A DNA stretch of 64,000 nt from Marininema halotolerans (GCF_900116235.1 NZ_FPAA01000009.1:62001-126000); one strand, 5' to 3'; positions 34,815-43,780 are shown, numbered from the stretch's first letter. Program-made: numbers and translations. The notes: generated from the sequence alone by a model not told the origin.

Positions 34815-35651
34815 CTATCTCAAAAACGGCATGGGATCAACCGGATGACCACCAATTCGAACTTCAAAATGTAAGTGGGGTCCACTACTGTTCCCGTTGT
34901 TTCCGCTTTCCCCGATTTTCTGACCTCTTGTCACACTCTGTCCGGCATGTACGACTGGCTGATCATCATACATATGCGCATATAATGTCTGAATTCCACC
35001 TCCATGGTCAATAACAATATAGGTTCCATAACTTCGATCACCAAGATTCACAACTTTAAGAACCCTTCCACTTTCGGCTGCAAATATATTTGTTCCAATT
35101 GGTGCTGGAAAGTCTTGTCCTGTATGCCCTGAGTAACCATTGATCCCTACTCCGGGTGCAGCATGTATGGGAGCCGCTAATTTCCCACCAGGTAGTGCTG
35201 CCCCATTCAAAAAAGCACCACCATGTCTCCCACTTGAACTTCCAAAGCCATATGAAGCTGCCACGTTATTCAATACAGGTGCATCTGAGTCGCTTGAATA
35301 TGTAAACGCCTTTGAGTTAACAAAAATAATTGGTATATTCGTATTCGCAGAAACTGTTACTTCCCCATGATTTACTTTCACACTTAATTTTTTAAGTTTA
35401 TATGCGTTTGATTTACCAAATGAAGATATCCCTTCTTTTCGGGCTGTTTTTACATCCCCCGTTACTGAAGCTACTTTTATCGCATCACGAATAGCGCTAT
35501 GAGTATCCATAATTGCTAATGAAAAAATTGCAAACTGCCAAACAGCCATGCTAATTAATAGAACAAGTGGTAAAATGGTTACAAACTCGACAGAAGCTGC
35601 TCCTTTGCGATTACGTAGCATCGTAGCGATCCGGCGTATATACAATTGCAT
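34815..35651 (-). CDS. TadE-like pseudopilin fused to an M23 peptidase domain
   Basis: 278 residues. A prepilin-type N-terminus (RKG|AASVEF, cut after Gly17, Glu22 at +5) is followed by a helix (~20-48) and a TadE-like domain to ~115. The C-terminal ~120 residues are an M23/LytM zinc endopeptidase with complete ligands: H176-x3-D180 (HTGQD) and the HLH at 259-261 (GPHLHFE). M23 enzymes cut peptide cross-links in peptidoglycan, so it may open the wall for the pilus or act on other cells. The ATG has AGAGAGGAG upstream. It follows TadE by 25 bases within the operon. Confidence 0.9.
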   Translation of the reverse strand: MQLYIRRIATMLRNRKGAASVEFVTILPLVLLISMAVWQFAIFSLAIMDTHSAIRDAIKVASVTGDVKTARKEGISSFGKSNAYKLKKLSVKVNHGEVTVSANTNIPIIFVNSKAFTYSSDSDAPVLNNVAASYGFGSSSGRHGGAFLNGAALPGGKLAAPIHAAPGVGINGYSGHTGQDFPAPIGTNIFAAESGRVLKVVNLGDRSYGTYIVIDHGGGIQTLYAHMYDDQPVVHAGQSVTRGQKIGESGNNGNSSGPHLHFEVRIGGHPVDPMPFLR

Positions 35652-35676
35652 ACTTTCTCCTCTCTATTTTGCAATC

Positions 35677-36087
35677 TTAGCGATAAATAATAATTGACTT
35701 CTTCTTACTATGATAAGTTATATACTTATCAGGCAGAAAAACTACCTTGATCTTTGTTACAGCACGCACAGTAATGTGGTTATCCCATATAGGTTTGCCT
35801 AGTTTATTCGTACCTAACTTTTTCTGGTATACATCGAAGGATTTTAAATGATAGTACTTTGTTAATCCAAACTTCTTCTTACCATCCTTCTCTGCTTTAA
35901 CGATTTGACCTGTACTAGCTGCATATCGGGCTTCATCTCTGATCGTATTCTCTGTTTCTACTATAGCCATTACACAAATCGCCAGTTGCAAGATAAAACA
36001 GACAGTCAATAAAAGAAGAGGCACCAATGCAACAAATTCGACTGTAATACCTCCTCGTCGATTTAGCCACGCCTTCACTTTCTTCAC
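35677..36087 (-). CDS. tadE: TadE-like minor pilin
   Basis: 136 residues with a prepilin cleavage context (RRG|GITVEFVALVPLLLL, Glu at +5) and one N-terminal helix, then a small mixed domain ending in basic residues. TadE/TadF are minor pseudopilins needed for Flp pilus assembly. The GTG start overlaps the stop codon of the TadG-like gene (GTGA), indicating translational coupling. Processing by the TadV peptidase at 42332 is expected. Confidence 0.85.
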   Translation of the reverse strand: MKKVKAWLNRRGGITVEFVALVPLLLLTVCFILQLAICVMAIVETENTIRDEARYAASTGQIVKAEKDGKKKFGLTKYYHLKSFDVYQKKLGTNKLGKPIWDNHITVRAVTKIKVVFLPDKYITYHSKKKSIIIYR

Positions 36088-36629
36088 CTATTCCCTCGGT
36101 TGTATTCGATATGAATAGTATCGTTTGGTAAGCCTTTCAGGTAATAACGCACTGGCCCAGCCCCGTCACCCTGAATGTCTTGCTTAGAAAAATAGTTCCT
36201 TGCAATCATTGACTGAAATGGTGTACCTGCTCGGACTACTACACGCCCACTGCGCGAAGTAATCAAGCCCTTCCCCTTCGCACCATGTTTACGTGTATAT
36301 TGTTTCACTACTTCGATCAATTCGTTTCGATGACGCTGGATAGACCACTGGATAAAAGCCCTCCTTTGAGCATTTGAACCAATTGCCTTTTGATAATTTC
36401 CTTCATAACGTTCCAGCCAAAGGGTCAAATCCGCATTCACCCATCCATCGATCTTATGTGTAGCTGCTAAACTAGCGGCATCTCCAGCCATCTGACTATT
36501 TGAATGAGACATCCATGCCACCGCTAACGACCCAATGAACATAAAGAGTAAAGCAAAAATAGGAAGGCTTGCTACCCACAAGGTAGTTACATTACCTTTT
36601 TTGCTTTTAATAATCCAAAAACCTTTCAT
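36084..36629 (-). CDS. TadG-like pilus assembly protein
   Basis: 181 residues; short basic N-terminus, one hydrophobic helix (~18-40), then a soluble domain. The pattern KKGNVTTLWVASLPIFALLFM and DAASLAATHKID matches the N-terminal part of TadG-like proteins (Pfam TadE/TadG group), but the long VWA region of classical TadG is missing. The residue at +5 of the putative cut site is Leu instead of Glu, so processing is doubtful. AGGATT-type ribosome site follows a hairpin after flp. The VWA function may be supplied in trans by the lipoprotein at 33433 (inference). Confidence 0.75.
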   Translation of the reverse strand: MKGFWIIKSKKGNVTTLWVASLPIFALLFMFIGSLAVAWMSHSNSQMAGDAASLAATHKIDGWVNADLTLWLERYEGNYQKAIGSNAQRRAFIQWSIQRHRNELIEVVKQYTRKHGAKGKGLITSRSGRVVVRAGTPFQSMIARNYFSKQDIQGDGAGPVRYYLKGLPNDTIHIEYNRGNR

Positions 36630-36650
36630 TTAATCCTCCATTTTTATGAA

Positions 36651-36681
36651 TAATAGGCATATGCTTAGCATATGCCTATTA
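36651..36681 (-). promoter_or_regulatory. Intercistronic stem-loop after flp
   Basis: Perfect 14-bp AT-rich stem (36651-36664 with 36668-36681), 3-base loop, flanked by A and T runs. It lies between the major pilin gene and the TadG-like gene. It probably acts as an mRNA stabiliser or partial terminator giving more pilin than assembly proteins. Confidence 0.7.
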
Positions 36682-36731
36682 TTTTTTTTACTAAATTTTT
36701 ATTATTATTGTTTATTTTCATCTTCCGGTTA

Positions 36732-36965
36732 TTAAGGTTTTTCTGGTTTTTCTGGTTTATTCTCCCCGCCTTTGCCAGTAGTATCAATGGAACTAATTAC
36801 AGATGAAACTTTAGCTTTTAATGCATTGCCAATTTCACCGCCATTTGATACTAATACACCACCAATTAAAGCTGCCGCTGCTAACACCGTTACATATTCT
36901 ACGGTTGATGCACCTTTACGACTCTTGACAATACCCTTAAACGATTTAACAATGAAATTTTTCAT
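36732..36965 (-). CDS. flp: Flp-type major pilin
   Basis: 77-residue prepilin. Leader ends KSRKG; mature part starts ASTVEYV with Glu at +5 and continues as a hydrophobic helix (VLAAAALIGGVLV), then an amphipathic stretch (LKAKVSSVISSID) and a Lys/Glu/Pro tail (NKPEKPEKP). This is the typical size and layout of Flp/Fap pilins assembled by Tad systems. It sits between tadC and the TadG-like gene and is followed by a stem-loop that may raise its transcript level. Confidence 0.92.
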   Translation of the reverse strand: MKNFIVKSFKGIVKSRKGASTVEYVTVLAAAALIGGVLVSNGGEIGNALKAKVSSVISSIDTTGKGGENKPEKPEKP

Positions 36966-37036
36966 CCCAATTCCTCCAATAATAATTTTAATTGCACCCT
37001 ATTACCCCTCTTATTTCCAATCACCTCCCTTCGATT

Positions 37037-37948
37037 CTAAAAAAGGCTATAGTCCCCATACAGAAATTGTAGGGCCAGCACACCAAAAACCAAGATTAGG
37101 ATTGAAGGGGTCAGGACCAACCCTGCTACTGCTGAAATTTTGGGTTCCGATTTTCCCGCCTGTTCCTTTGCTTTCTCCGCACGCATGGTTCTCATTTCTG
37201 AAGCTTGTTGGGCGAAGGTTTCTGATATCGGGGTACCTAAGTTATGGGCTTGGATCATTGATTGAATTAACGCTTCCAATTCAGGGGATTCCGTCCGTTC
37301 TATTAAAGAGCGATAAGCCGTTTCCCGCTGTACTCCAAAAGATATCTCCTGGTTCATTCTCATAATCTCTTCACTTAAGGGACCACGTTGCGTAGCCACA
37401 TAATAGTCCAGCGCTGAATCTAAGCCCATCCCTGCTTTTAAGGTAATGCTCATCATATCTAGAAAATCTGGTAGTTCATACTGGATCTCCTGCTGACGCT
37501 TCTTTGCTCGAAGTTTGATCCATTGGATCGGAAACATATACCCTGCTAACGGTCCAAATGCCAAACCAAAGGATCCCAAAGGAAGACCCAGTAGAAAATA
37601 TAACAACCCCCCAACTCCAAAAAGCAATGTACCAACAATTTTAGCCCCTTGTAAACGATCGATAGTTAGACCATGGGGACGACCTGCTTTTACGAGGTAC
37701 TCTCTTAATTCCTCTTCGTTACTCATCAGTTCAATACTTTTTCCTGCTTCAGAAAACTTGTCACACCAATGGAGTAAGCTACTTTTCCAACCTTCTTCAT
37801 CTGGGACATTTGAGGATAATAATGTATCAGATTGTTGTAAGATTTTGGTTGCTACTTCTGCTTGTTCTTTTCGATATTTAATGTACATATATCCTGACAT
37901 AATCACACAGATAAAGGAGGCAGTCACCAGCACATTGAGTATCATCAT
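37037..37948 (-). CDS. tadC: TadC, Tad pilus inner membrane platform protein
   Basis: 303 residues of the type II secretion system F family. The conserved cytoplasmic domain reads LPDFLDMMSITLKAGMGLDSAL and SPELEALIQSMIQAHNLGTPISETFAQQASEMR. Hydrophobic segments lie at the N-terminus, in the middle (GTLLFGVGGLLYFLLGL) and at the C-terminus. It forms the platform with TadB and is driven by the TadA ATPase. It starts 18 bases after tadB; ATG behind GGGGGTG. Confidence 0.92.
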   Translation of the reverse strand: MMILNVLVTASFICVIMSGYMYIKYRKEQAEVATKILQQSDTLLSSNVPDEEGWKSSLLHWCDKFSEAGKSIELMSNEEELREYLVKAGRPHGLTIDRLQGAKIVGTLLFGVGGLLYFLLGLPLGSFGLAFGPLAGYMFPIQWIKLRAKKRQQEIQYELPDFLDMMSITLKAGMGLDSALDYYVATQRGPLSEEIMRMNQEISFGVQRETAYRSLIERTESPELEALIQSMIQAHNLGTPISETFAQQASEMRTMRAEKAKEQAGKSEPKISAVAGLVLTPSILILVFGVLALQFLYGDYSLF

Positions 37949-37966
37949 CCCTACACCCCCTTTTTA

Positions 37967-38893
37967 TCACACGCGAATCTGAGAGATTTTTTTTACTAGG
38001 AATACGCCTAGGACTTGCATTAAAGCAAATATCGTAAGAATGATAATTCCAGGCAAATTGGACATAATCCCCCAAAAATTATCCACCATCTTACTTAACA
38101 TAAAAGCAATTAAGATTGACATCGCTGGTAATGCATAGGCAGAAGCACGAGCTTGAGCAGTTAACGCACGAATGGTTTGATGAATAATTTTCCGTTCTTC
38201 CATCGTTGAAGCCATCTCGCTCATGACCTTCGCTAAATCTCCACCTGCACGTCGTTGAATAATAAGTGCATTGATAAAAACTTGGACATCCTTCGTTTCC
38301 ACCCGCTTATACAAGTCCCGAACCGAGTCTTCCAAATCTCGTCCTAGTTCTACTTCACGCACGACCTGTCCAAGTTCGTTTTTAATCGGAGCGGACATCT
38401 CTTGAACAACAAGCTGTAAACCTTGGGGAATGGATAAACCTGCGCGTGCTGCACTACTGAGTAAACGACATGCTTCAGATAGTTGATTGTCTAATCGTTG
38501 GGCATAGATGTGTTTACGCGATTTCAAAAAAATAGATGATGCGAAGTATATAACAACTGATGCAATGATGATACATAGGATGATTGACTGAATACCCACC
38601 ATTAAATTCATAACGAGTGTTACTACGATCAAACCCAGAAACAAATACGCACTGTAGTCCGAAGGTTTATAATCTAAGCTTGCCTGATCCAACTTTATCC
38701 GCATTTTTTTGGCCCATTCTGTCCCATCGATACGATCAGCGACCGAATCAGACCAACTCGTTTTTTCAATTCCTTGATACATCCAATCATTTAATTTATC
38801 ATGGGCTTTTTTTCTATCATTACTTAACAGCAAATAGTAATGTAATGCCCAAATTGCTGATGCCGCCGCTCCAGCGATTAAGAGAGCACTCAT
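37967..38893 (-). CDS. tadB: TadB, Tad pilus inner membrane platform protein
   Basis: 308 residues, type II secretion F-domain: LSEACRLLSSAARAGLSIPQGLQLVVQEM and VQVFINALIIQRRAGGDLAKVMSEMASTM are the typical repeats, flanked by two N-terminal and two C-terminal membrane helices. The start overlaps the tadA stop codon by 4 bases (ATGA). It partners TadC. Confidence 0.92.
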   Translation of the reverse strand: MSALLIAGAAASAIWALHYYLLLSNDRKKAHDKLNDWMYQGIEKTSWSDSVADRIDGTEWAKKMRIKLDQASLDYKPSDYSAYLFLGLIVVTLVMNLMVGIQSIILCIIIASVVIYFASSIFLKSRKHIYAQRLDNQLSEACRLLSSAARAGLSIPQGLQLVVQEMSAPIKNELGQVVREVELGRDLEDSVRDLYKRVETKDVQVFINALIIQRRAGGDLAKVMSEMASTMEERKIIHQTIRALTAQARASAYALPAMSILIAFMLSKMVDNFWGIMSNLPGIIILTIFALMQVLGVFLVKKISQIRV

Positions 38894-40269
38894 GGTGTGC
38901 TCACCTTCCTTGTCACTGGACTAAAAATACTTGACTCAACAGGAGCTCCATATGCATGTAATCTTTCAAAGCAACTCGGAATTTTCCCGGTTGCGGTATG
39001 AAATCCTTGAACAACCCCTTCATCATCTACGCCTGTTTGTTTGAAGTCAAACAATTCTACAAGGTCAACTGAACCATCTGGCTTCTTTTGCATTTCGGAG
39101 ATGGATGTCATTTTTCGTTGCCCATCAGGAAGACGTGCAATTTGTACAATAAAGTCAATCGCTCCAACTAGATACTCCCGGATAATTGAAGGTGGCAACT
39201 CTGAGCTAGACATCATTACCATTGCTTCTAATCGCCTCATGGCATCTCCTGGGGTATTCGCATGGACGGTTGTCAGCGACCCTTCATGACCTGTGTTCAT
39301 AGCTTGAAGCATGTCAAATGCTTCCGATCCCCGTACCTCACCGACAATAATGCGGTCTGGTCGCATCCGCAAGGAGTTCTTTACCAACTGTCGGATGGTA
39401 ATTTCCCCTTTTCCCTCCACATTCGGAGGGCGAGCTTCCATTCCCGCTACATGACCATGGGGAATACGTAACTCGGCCATATCTTCGATAGTAACAATCC
39501 GTTCATATTCTGGAATAAAGTTTGCCAGCGCATTTAACAGCGTCGTTTTACCGCTACCTGTTCCCCCAGAAATGATAATGTTTAGCTTTGATTTTACAAC
39601 AGCAGCCAAAAATGTAGCCATATCAGAAGTAAGGCTATGAAATCCGACAAGGTTATCCATTGTAATCGGATCTTTTCTAAATTTCCGGATGGATAGTAGT
39701 GAACCTTTTAAACTTACAGGAGGAATAACACCATTAACACGGCTTCCATCCGGCAACCGGGCATCTACTAAAGGGGAACTAACGTCCACTCGACGACCCA
39801 ATGGGGCTACAATACGATCAATTACATGTCGTAGTGCCTCTTCATCCCTAAATTCAATATCTGTTTTATGGATACGGCCTTTCTTTTCAAAATAAATCTC
39901 TTTTGGACCATTCACCATCACTTCGGTGACATCCTGGTCCTCTAGAAGCGGCTCTAGAGGACCATATCCCACTGATTCATCGATAATACGAGTAATTAAC
40001 CGATCACGATCCTGACGAGAAATTACTACTTGTTCATCAGCTAAATAACGACCGATTAAACGATCCAAAGTTATACGTAATTCACTAGAAGGCATCTGTG
40101 TTAGTTTTTCTAGATCCGTTTCGCTTAGTAGCCGAGCTTTAAAGTGACGGGCAAGTGCATCTAGCCGCGCCTCACTTGCTGCTGGTTTCACAGGCTTTGA
40201 TACGGACGATCGCTGTGCCTGCCGCATTCGAGGAGAATTTTGTGGTTTTTCTCGATTAAATAGGGACAT
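38890..40269 (-). CDS. tadA: TadA/CpaF secretion ATPase
   Basis: 459-residue cytoplasmic hexameric ATPase of the type II/IV secretion family that powers pilus assembly. It has Walker A GGTGSGKT at 235-242, an Asp box (RIVTIEDMAELRIPHGHVAG), Walker B (RPDRIIVGEVRGSEA) and the His box (MNTGHEGSLTTVHANTPGDAM). The N-terminal ~100 residues are the CpaF-type helical extension. AGGAGGAAT precedes the ATG. It sits between tadZ and tadB in the classical order. Confidence 0.96.
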   Translation of the reverse strand: MSLFNREKPQNSPRMRQAQRSSVSKPVKPAASEARLDALARHFKARLLSETDLEKLTQMPSSELRITLDRLIGRYLADEQVVISRQDRDRLITRIIDESVGYGPLEPLLEDQDVTEVMVNGPKEIYFEKKGRIHKTDIEFRDEEALRHVIDRIVAPLGRRVDVSSPLVDARLPDGSRVNGVIPPVSLKGSLLSIRKFRKDPITMDNLVGFHSLTSDMATFLAAVVKSKLNIIISGGTGSGKTTLLNALANFIPEYERIVTIEDMAELRIPHGHVAGMEARPPNVEGKGEITIRQLVKNSLRMRPDRIIVGEVRGSEAFDMLQAMNTGHEGSLTTVHANTPGDAMRRLEAMVMMSSSELPPSIIREYLVGAIDFIVQIARLPDGQRKMTSISEMQKKPDGSVDLVELFDFKQTGVDDEGVVQGFHTATGKIPSCFERLHAYGAPVESSIFSPVTRKVSTP

Positions 40270-40281
40270 GTCTATTCCTCC

Positions 40282-41469
40282 TTAGGAAGCGGAAGCGGTT
40301 CGGTTGGACTGCTGTTCTAACAAAGAGTCGGCTAATTTTTTCACATCTTTTAGGAAAACCGATCCTCGTTTTTCTTTACGTGTTGTCCGAAGAGGAACTC
40401 CTCGGTTGATAGCTGGTTGTACCTTCTTGGCATCTTCACGCAATGCACCTTGGATAGGAAAGTCAAAATGCTGTTTTATATCTTTATCACGTAGCTCCGT
40501 TTCGCGACCAATTCGATTTAAAATCAGTTCCAGACGATCAGCAGGATCGACCCCAATTTTATCGAACAAGTCTAACACTTGACTAAATGAACGAATGGAT
40601 GGTGCATCTGGAGACATAATGTAAAACATCTTATCTGCTTCTTCTAACGCTGCATAACTAATCGCATTCATATCTGTAGGAAGATCGACCAAAATGTAGT
40701 CATAATACAGTCGAGATGCTCTCAGTAGCCGTTGTACATGTTCTTCTGTAACTTGTTCTGCAATTTCTGCATCCCGAGGGCTTACTAGAACTTCCATATG
40801 GGAAACCTTTTCAATTGCGGTCACATTACGAATGTGGTTATCATTTAACTCTTTTAAAACAGGTGTCAAATCATAGATTGACCTCTCATGATCGACATCT
40901 AAGTAAGTTTCCACACCACCAAATTGGAGGTTTAGATCCACAAGTAGTACACTACTATTAGAGTCCATCTGAAGAGTCTGAGCGAGGGTTGCTGCAACTA
41001 AACTACGACCACAACCACCCTTTCCGCTATAAAAAGTCATTACTTGTCCTCGACCCCACGTAAAGCCACCTGATACCCTTTCTTTTACTTCTTTTTGTAA
41101 CTCCCCCGCTTTTACCGCTCGGTTAAGTACATCCAAAATTGCTGTAATCTCATCCGGCATAAATAGAATGTCAAATGCACCAGAACGACTAACATCACGT
41201 GCTTTTATGGGATCTCTCTTATTTGTTAAGTACACAACCTGACAATTTGGCAACTCATTTACAATATAATGAAGAAGTTGCAATCCGTTCGAGTCATCCC
41301 TTGGCTCTTGTAATATCACTATATCTGGCTCTAAACGTGCAATCTCTCTTCGTACTTCATCGGGGGTAATATTCATATAATGTGGAAAAGAATTAGCAAT
41401 ACGACTAATAATATCTTGAGCATGAGTTGCATCCTCATCAACCACTAACAATTTAACGGCTTCACTCAT
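40282..41469 (-). CDS. tadZ: TadZ/CpaE, MinD-like pilus localisation protein
   Basis: 395 residues: an N-terminal receiver-like pseudo-domain (LLVVDEDATHAQDII, ~1-130) and a ParA/MinD ATPase domain. The deviant Walker A reads SGKGGCGRS: the signature Lys of KGG is kept but the second, canonical Lys is Arg, as in other atypical TadZ proteins. VLLVDLNLQFGGVETYLD and YDYILVDLP are the Walker A' and B regions. TadZ recruits the TadA machine to a pole or focus. Conserved gene order cpaB-tadZ-tadA. Confidence 0.9.
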   Translation of the reverse strand: MSEAVKLLVVDEDATHAQDIISRIANSFPHYMNITPDEVRREIARLEPDIVILQEPRDDSNGLQLLHYIVNELPNCQVVYLTNKRDPIKARDVSRSGAFDILFMPDEITAILDVLNRAVKAGELQKEVKERVSGGFTWGRGQVMTFYSGKGGCGRSLVAATLAQTLQMDSNSSVLLVDLNLQFGGVETYLDVDHERSIYDLTPVLKELNDNHIRNVTAIEKVSHMEVLVSPRDAEIAEQVTEEHVQRLLRASRLYYDYILVDLPTDMNAISYAALEEADKMFYIMSPDAPSIRSFSQVLDLFDKIGVDPADRLELILNRIGRETELRDKDIKQHFDFPIQGALREDAKKVQPAINRGVPLRTTRKEKRGSVFLKDVKKLADSLLEQQSNRTASAS

Positions 41470-41486
41470 TACCTATCCCCCCTTTG

Positions 41487-42224
41487 TTATTGTTTTCCCG
41501 TTCCCTGGTTTGGAGAGGTTTTTGATTTTTGTTGAGGTTTTAAATTATTTGATTTCCCTTGAGTTATTTGTTGTTTCGTTTGATTATTGTTTGACTGTTG
41601 TTGTGCTCCCTCATCGGATATCTTTTGTTTTTGAGGTGCTTTAATCACTCGAATGGAATGTGCAAAGTTCTCAGCTTCAACCAACTTTCTTGCTTCATCC
41701 ATCGATAGTTCTAAACCAAGAAAACTATTCTTACTACCCACTCTGAAAACCAACTTATCTTTCAACATAAATTTCGTAGATCCTCCGCCATTTTCTGCAT
41801 AGGAAACTATTATATCTACTCGATCTTGTGTCTGAAAATAATCATCAAATAATACCCGATCAGATCCACGCAATTCAACTACACGCTTCTCTGAGTTCTC
41901 CAACTCCGTTATTGGTCGTAATACATTACTTGTCAGCTCATCACCTTTTGTAATAGAAACAATCGAAACATTTCCGTCGATTTCTTCCAAATCCCCTACC
42001 TGATTGGGTTTGTAATACCGCTCAGGCACTGACTTGACTTCAAAATCCGTCCGACGCAATGGCTCACGAGATGAAATATCACGTTTGGCCACTAGCACCA
42101 TCCGTTCTTCACCTAGCCCCGCTCGTAATGCGTTACTCTCCTGCAAAAACATGAATCCAGCTACGGCTGCCAATATGACAGATAAGATAGCGAATATAAT
42201 CGCTCTACGTTTGGCATCTTGCAT
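41487..42224 (-). CDS. CpaB/RcpC-like pilus assembly protein
   Basis: 245 residues: N-terminal membrane anchor (RRAIIFAILSVILAAVAGFMF), then an SAF domain (VLVAKRDISSREPLRRTDFEVKSVP), the RcpC/CpaB middle domain, and a Gln/Asn/Lys-rich low-complexity tail of ~45 residues. In Gram-negatives CpaB guides pilus exit with the secretin; no secretin is present here, as expected for a Gram-positive. I use the ATG at 42224 (MQDAKRRA) because AAGGGTG precedes it at 8 bases; the ATG at 42245 has no ribosome site. Confidence 0.87.
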   Translation of the reverse strand: MQDAKRRAIIFAILSVILAAVAGFMFLQESNALRAGLGEERMVLVAKRDISSREPLRRTDFEVKSVPERYYKPNQVGDLEEIDGNVSIVSITKGDELTSNVLRPITELENSEKRVVELRGSDRVLFDDYFQTQDRVDIIVSYAENGGGSTKFMLKDKLVFRVGSKNSFLGLELSMDEARKLVEAENFAHSIRVIKAPQKQKISDEGAQQQSNNNQTKQQITQGKSNNLKPQQKSKTSPNQGTGKQ

Positions 42225-42331
42225 CGAAGCAACACCCTTATCCATAGAAGTAAAAATAACTAAAAAAATAGTTACAGAAATATTAAGATATTATAGGTGA
42301 ATAATTCAGATAACAACGACCATTATCTAAA

Positions 42332-42793
42332 TTACATCCAGATAACCATTCCATAAGTAATAATGACTCCTGCTAATATAAAAGGGGCAAAGGGCATTTC
42401 CCACTTGCGATCCACATCTTTGCGGTGTTTTATTTTTGCAAAGATCGCAAAAAATGCGCCAAGAAGATGGGATATAAAGAAAATAAGTAATAGTGCATCC
42501 AAACCTAAAGCAAAAGCGATAGCAGCAAATAACTTAATGTCCCCACCACCAATTGATCGCCCACCCGTCAGGATAGCGATCACAGCAAGCCCAAGGAAAA
42601 CCCCTATCGCTGACAAGCTATACTCCAGCCAAGGAACAGAACCTTCGGTAAACTGCTCGTAACAATGAAGGAGGAACCCCCATCCGAGAAGGGAGAGCAC
42701 AAACCGATCATAAATTAATCGTTCTCGTAAATCCGTCCAGGTTGCCAAAAGAAGAATAATAAGCGTTCCGATAAATAATAGATGTTGGATCAT
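42332..42793 (-). CDS. tadV: TadV/CpaA prepilin peptidase (A24)
   Basis: 153-residue polytopic aspartic protease that cuts prepilin leaders after Gly. The two catalytic Asp are in ATWTDLRERLIYD (Asp21) and IGGGDIKLFA (Asp85), spaced as in family A24. It lacks the N-methylation domain, as in TadV. The ATG at 42793 (MIQHLLF) is chosen; the longer TTG frame to 42838 has its ribosome site too close. First gene of the tad operon, behind the promoter at 42854-42881. It is the only prepilin peptidase in view, so it should process Flp, TadE and the pilin-effector fusions. Confidence 0.9.
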   Translation of the reverse strand: MIQHLLFIGTLIILLLATWTDLRERLIYDRFVLSLLGWGFLLHCYEQFTEGSVPWLEYSLSAIGVFLGLAVIAILTGGRSIGGGDIKLFAAIAFALGLDALLLIFFISHLLGAFFAIFAKIKHRKDVDRKWEMPFAPFILAGVIITYGMVIWM

Positions 42794-42853
42794 CCTGTCT
42801 ACCCCGTTGAAAGAATTCCGTTGCTTTTTTGGAAACAATTCCTTCTATCGACT

Positions 42854-42881
42854 ATTATAAGTGAATGAGGGTGAGAATCAA
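42854..42881 (-). promoter_or_regulatory. Sigma-A promoter of the tad operon
   Basis: Minus strand TTGATT (42876-42881), 16-base spacer, TATAAT (42854-42859), about 60 bases before the tadV ATG. No other promoter is apparent until the VWA gene at 33433. Confidence 0.7.
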
Positions 42882-43471
42882 CCGCTATCATAAAAATATG
42901 TCAAAATAACTACAAATGAAGAGCATCTTCTAATGTTCTCTGTTGACTCTTTTATTAATAAAATCGCCTAATCCCTTTATTTATGGGCATTTAAGGACAT
43001 ACAGAAACTATTAGGTACCTTGCTAATTATTTTTTATTCGATAGATATAGGTCAAAAGTACTAGACTCTCCGTTAGGATGTAAGGGTTGCATATCCATTT
43101 ATCACTCTTGATTTGGAAAATAAATTGGATTTCAATTCATAAAAATTACAGGTATTGAAAGATAAATACACTACATCTGCTAATATACACTTACAACGAG
43201 GTCTCACATTATCGTACATCTTACTTTTAACGAAAAGGATACCATAGGTGCGTCGCAAGTTGACCATTTTAGCCACTTTTATAAATTATTAAAATGAGCG
43301 CAAAAAACAAATCTTCTTTTTAGGGTGTTCCATGCAACCACCCATTTCTGTTTCCAGAAGTCCCTATGCATTCCCTATTCGCTTATATCGTTATTTATCG
43401 TTGATTCACATTCTTTTCCATACCTAAGTCATTTTCCAATTCCTTGTCATATGCTCGATTAAACGCTTCTC
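42882..43471. other. Intergenic region, 590 bases, AT-rich
   Basis: Between the tad promoter and the second immunity-like gene. A 67-codon frame at 43073-43276 (minus) has no ribosome site and is not called. Just past the stop codon of the 102-aa gene at 43472, the -1 frame continues open for about 30 codons with a coding-like composition (EAFNRAYDKELENDLGMEK). It may be a leftover of a longer C-terminus. Nothing else is seen. Confidence 0.4.
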
Positions 43472-43780
43472 TTACTCTTCGCCGTACTTTTCACTATACT
43501 CATCCATCACTTTTTTCCAATGGCTGAGGAGCAGAGCTTCATTGCATGTTTCTTTATCTATCCCTATTCCACCCTTCATAGTTCCGCTCCAATTGCTAAT
43601 ATATTCAACACCTTGTGTACCACACTTTTTTGTTTCAACAAATTCATGGTACGCACTTACAAGGTCCCGAATCTCATAGCCTTCATACTTCACTAACAAC
43701 GTAATGTACATCCATACACTACTTGCATCATCATCTTCTGGATAGTTTTCTTCTAAAAATTGAAACAAGCATTCATCCAT
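43472..43780 (-). CDS. Immunity-like protein, paralogue 2 (102 aa)
   Basis: Small acidic soluble protein, about 70% identical by eye to the 102-aa protein at 44144, with shared blocks NYPEDDDAS, VWMYITLLV, GTQGVE and CNEALLLSHWKKVMDEY. I know no named family. TTGGAGG precedes the ATG. Duplicated small acidic genes downstream of a toxin-like module are typical of immunity genes in polymorphic toxin loci, so this may be an extra or variant immunity gene (inference). A terminator separates it from paralogue 1. Confidence 0.72.
   Translation of the reverse strand: MDECLFQFLEENYPEDDDASSVWMYITLLVKYEGYEIRDLVSAYHEFVETKKCGTQGVEYISNWSGTMKGGIGIDKETCNEALLLSHWKKVMDEYSEKYGEE

Noticed and set aside
43073-43276. 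67-codon minus-strand frame in the gap upstream of tadV
   Set aside because: No ribosome site, no recognisable family, AT-rich gap; not enough support for a gene.
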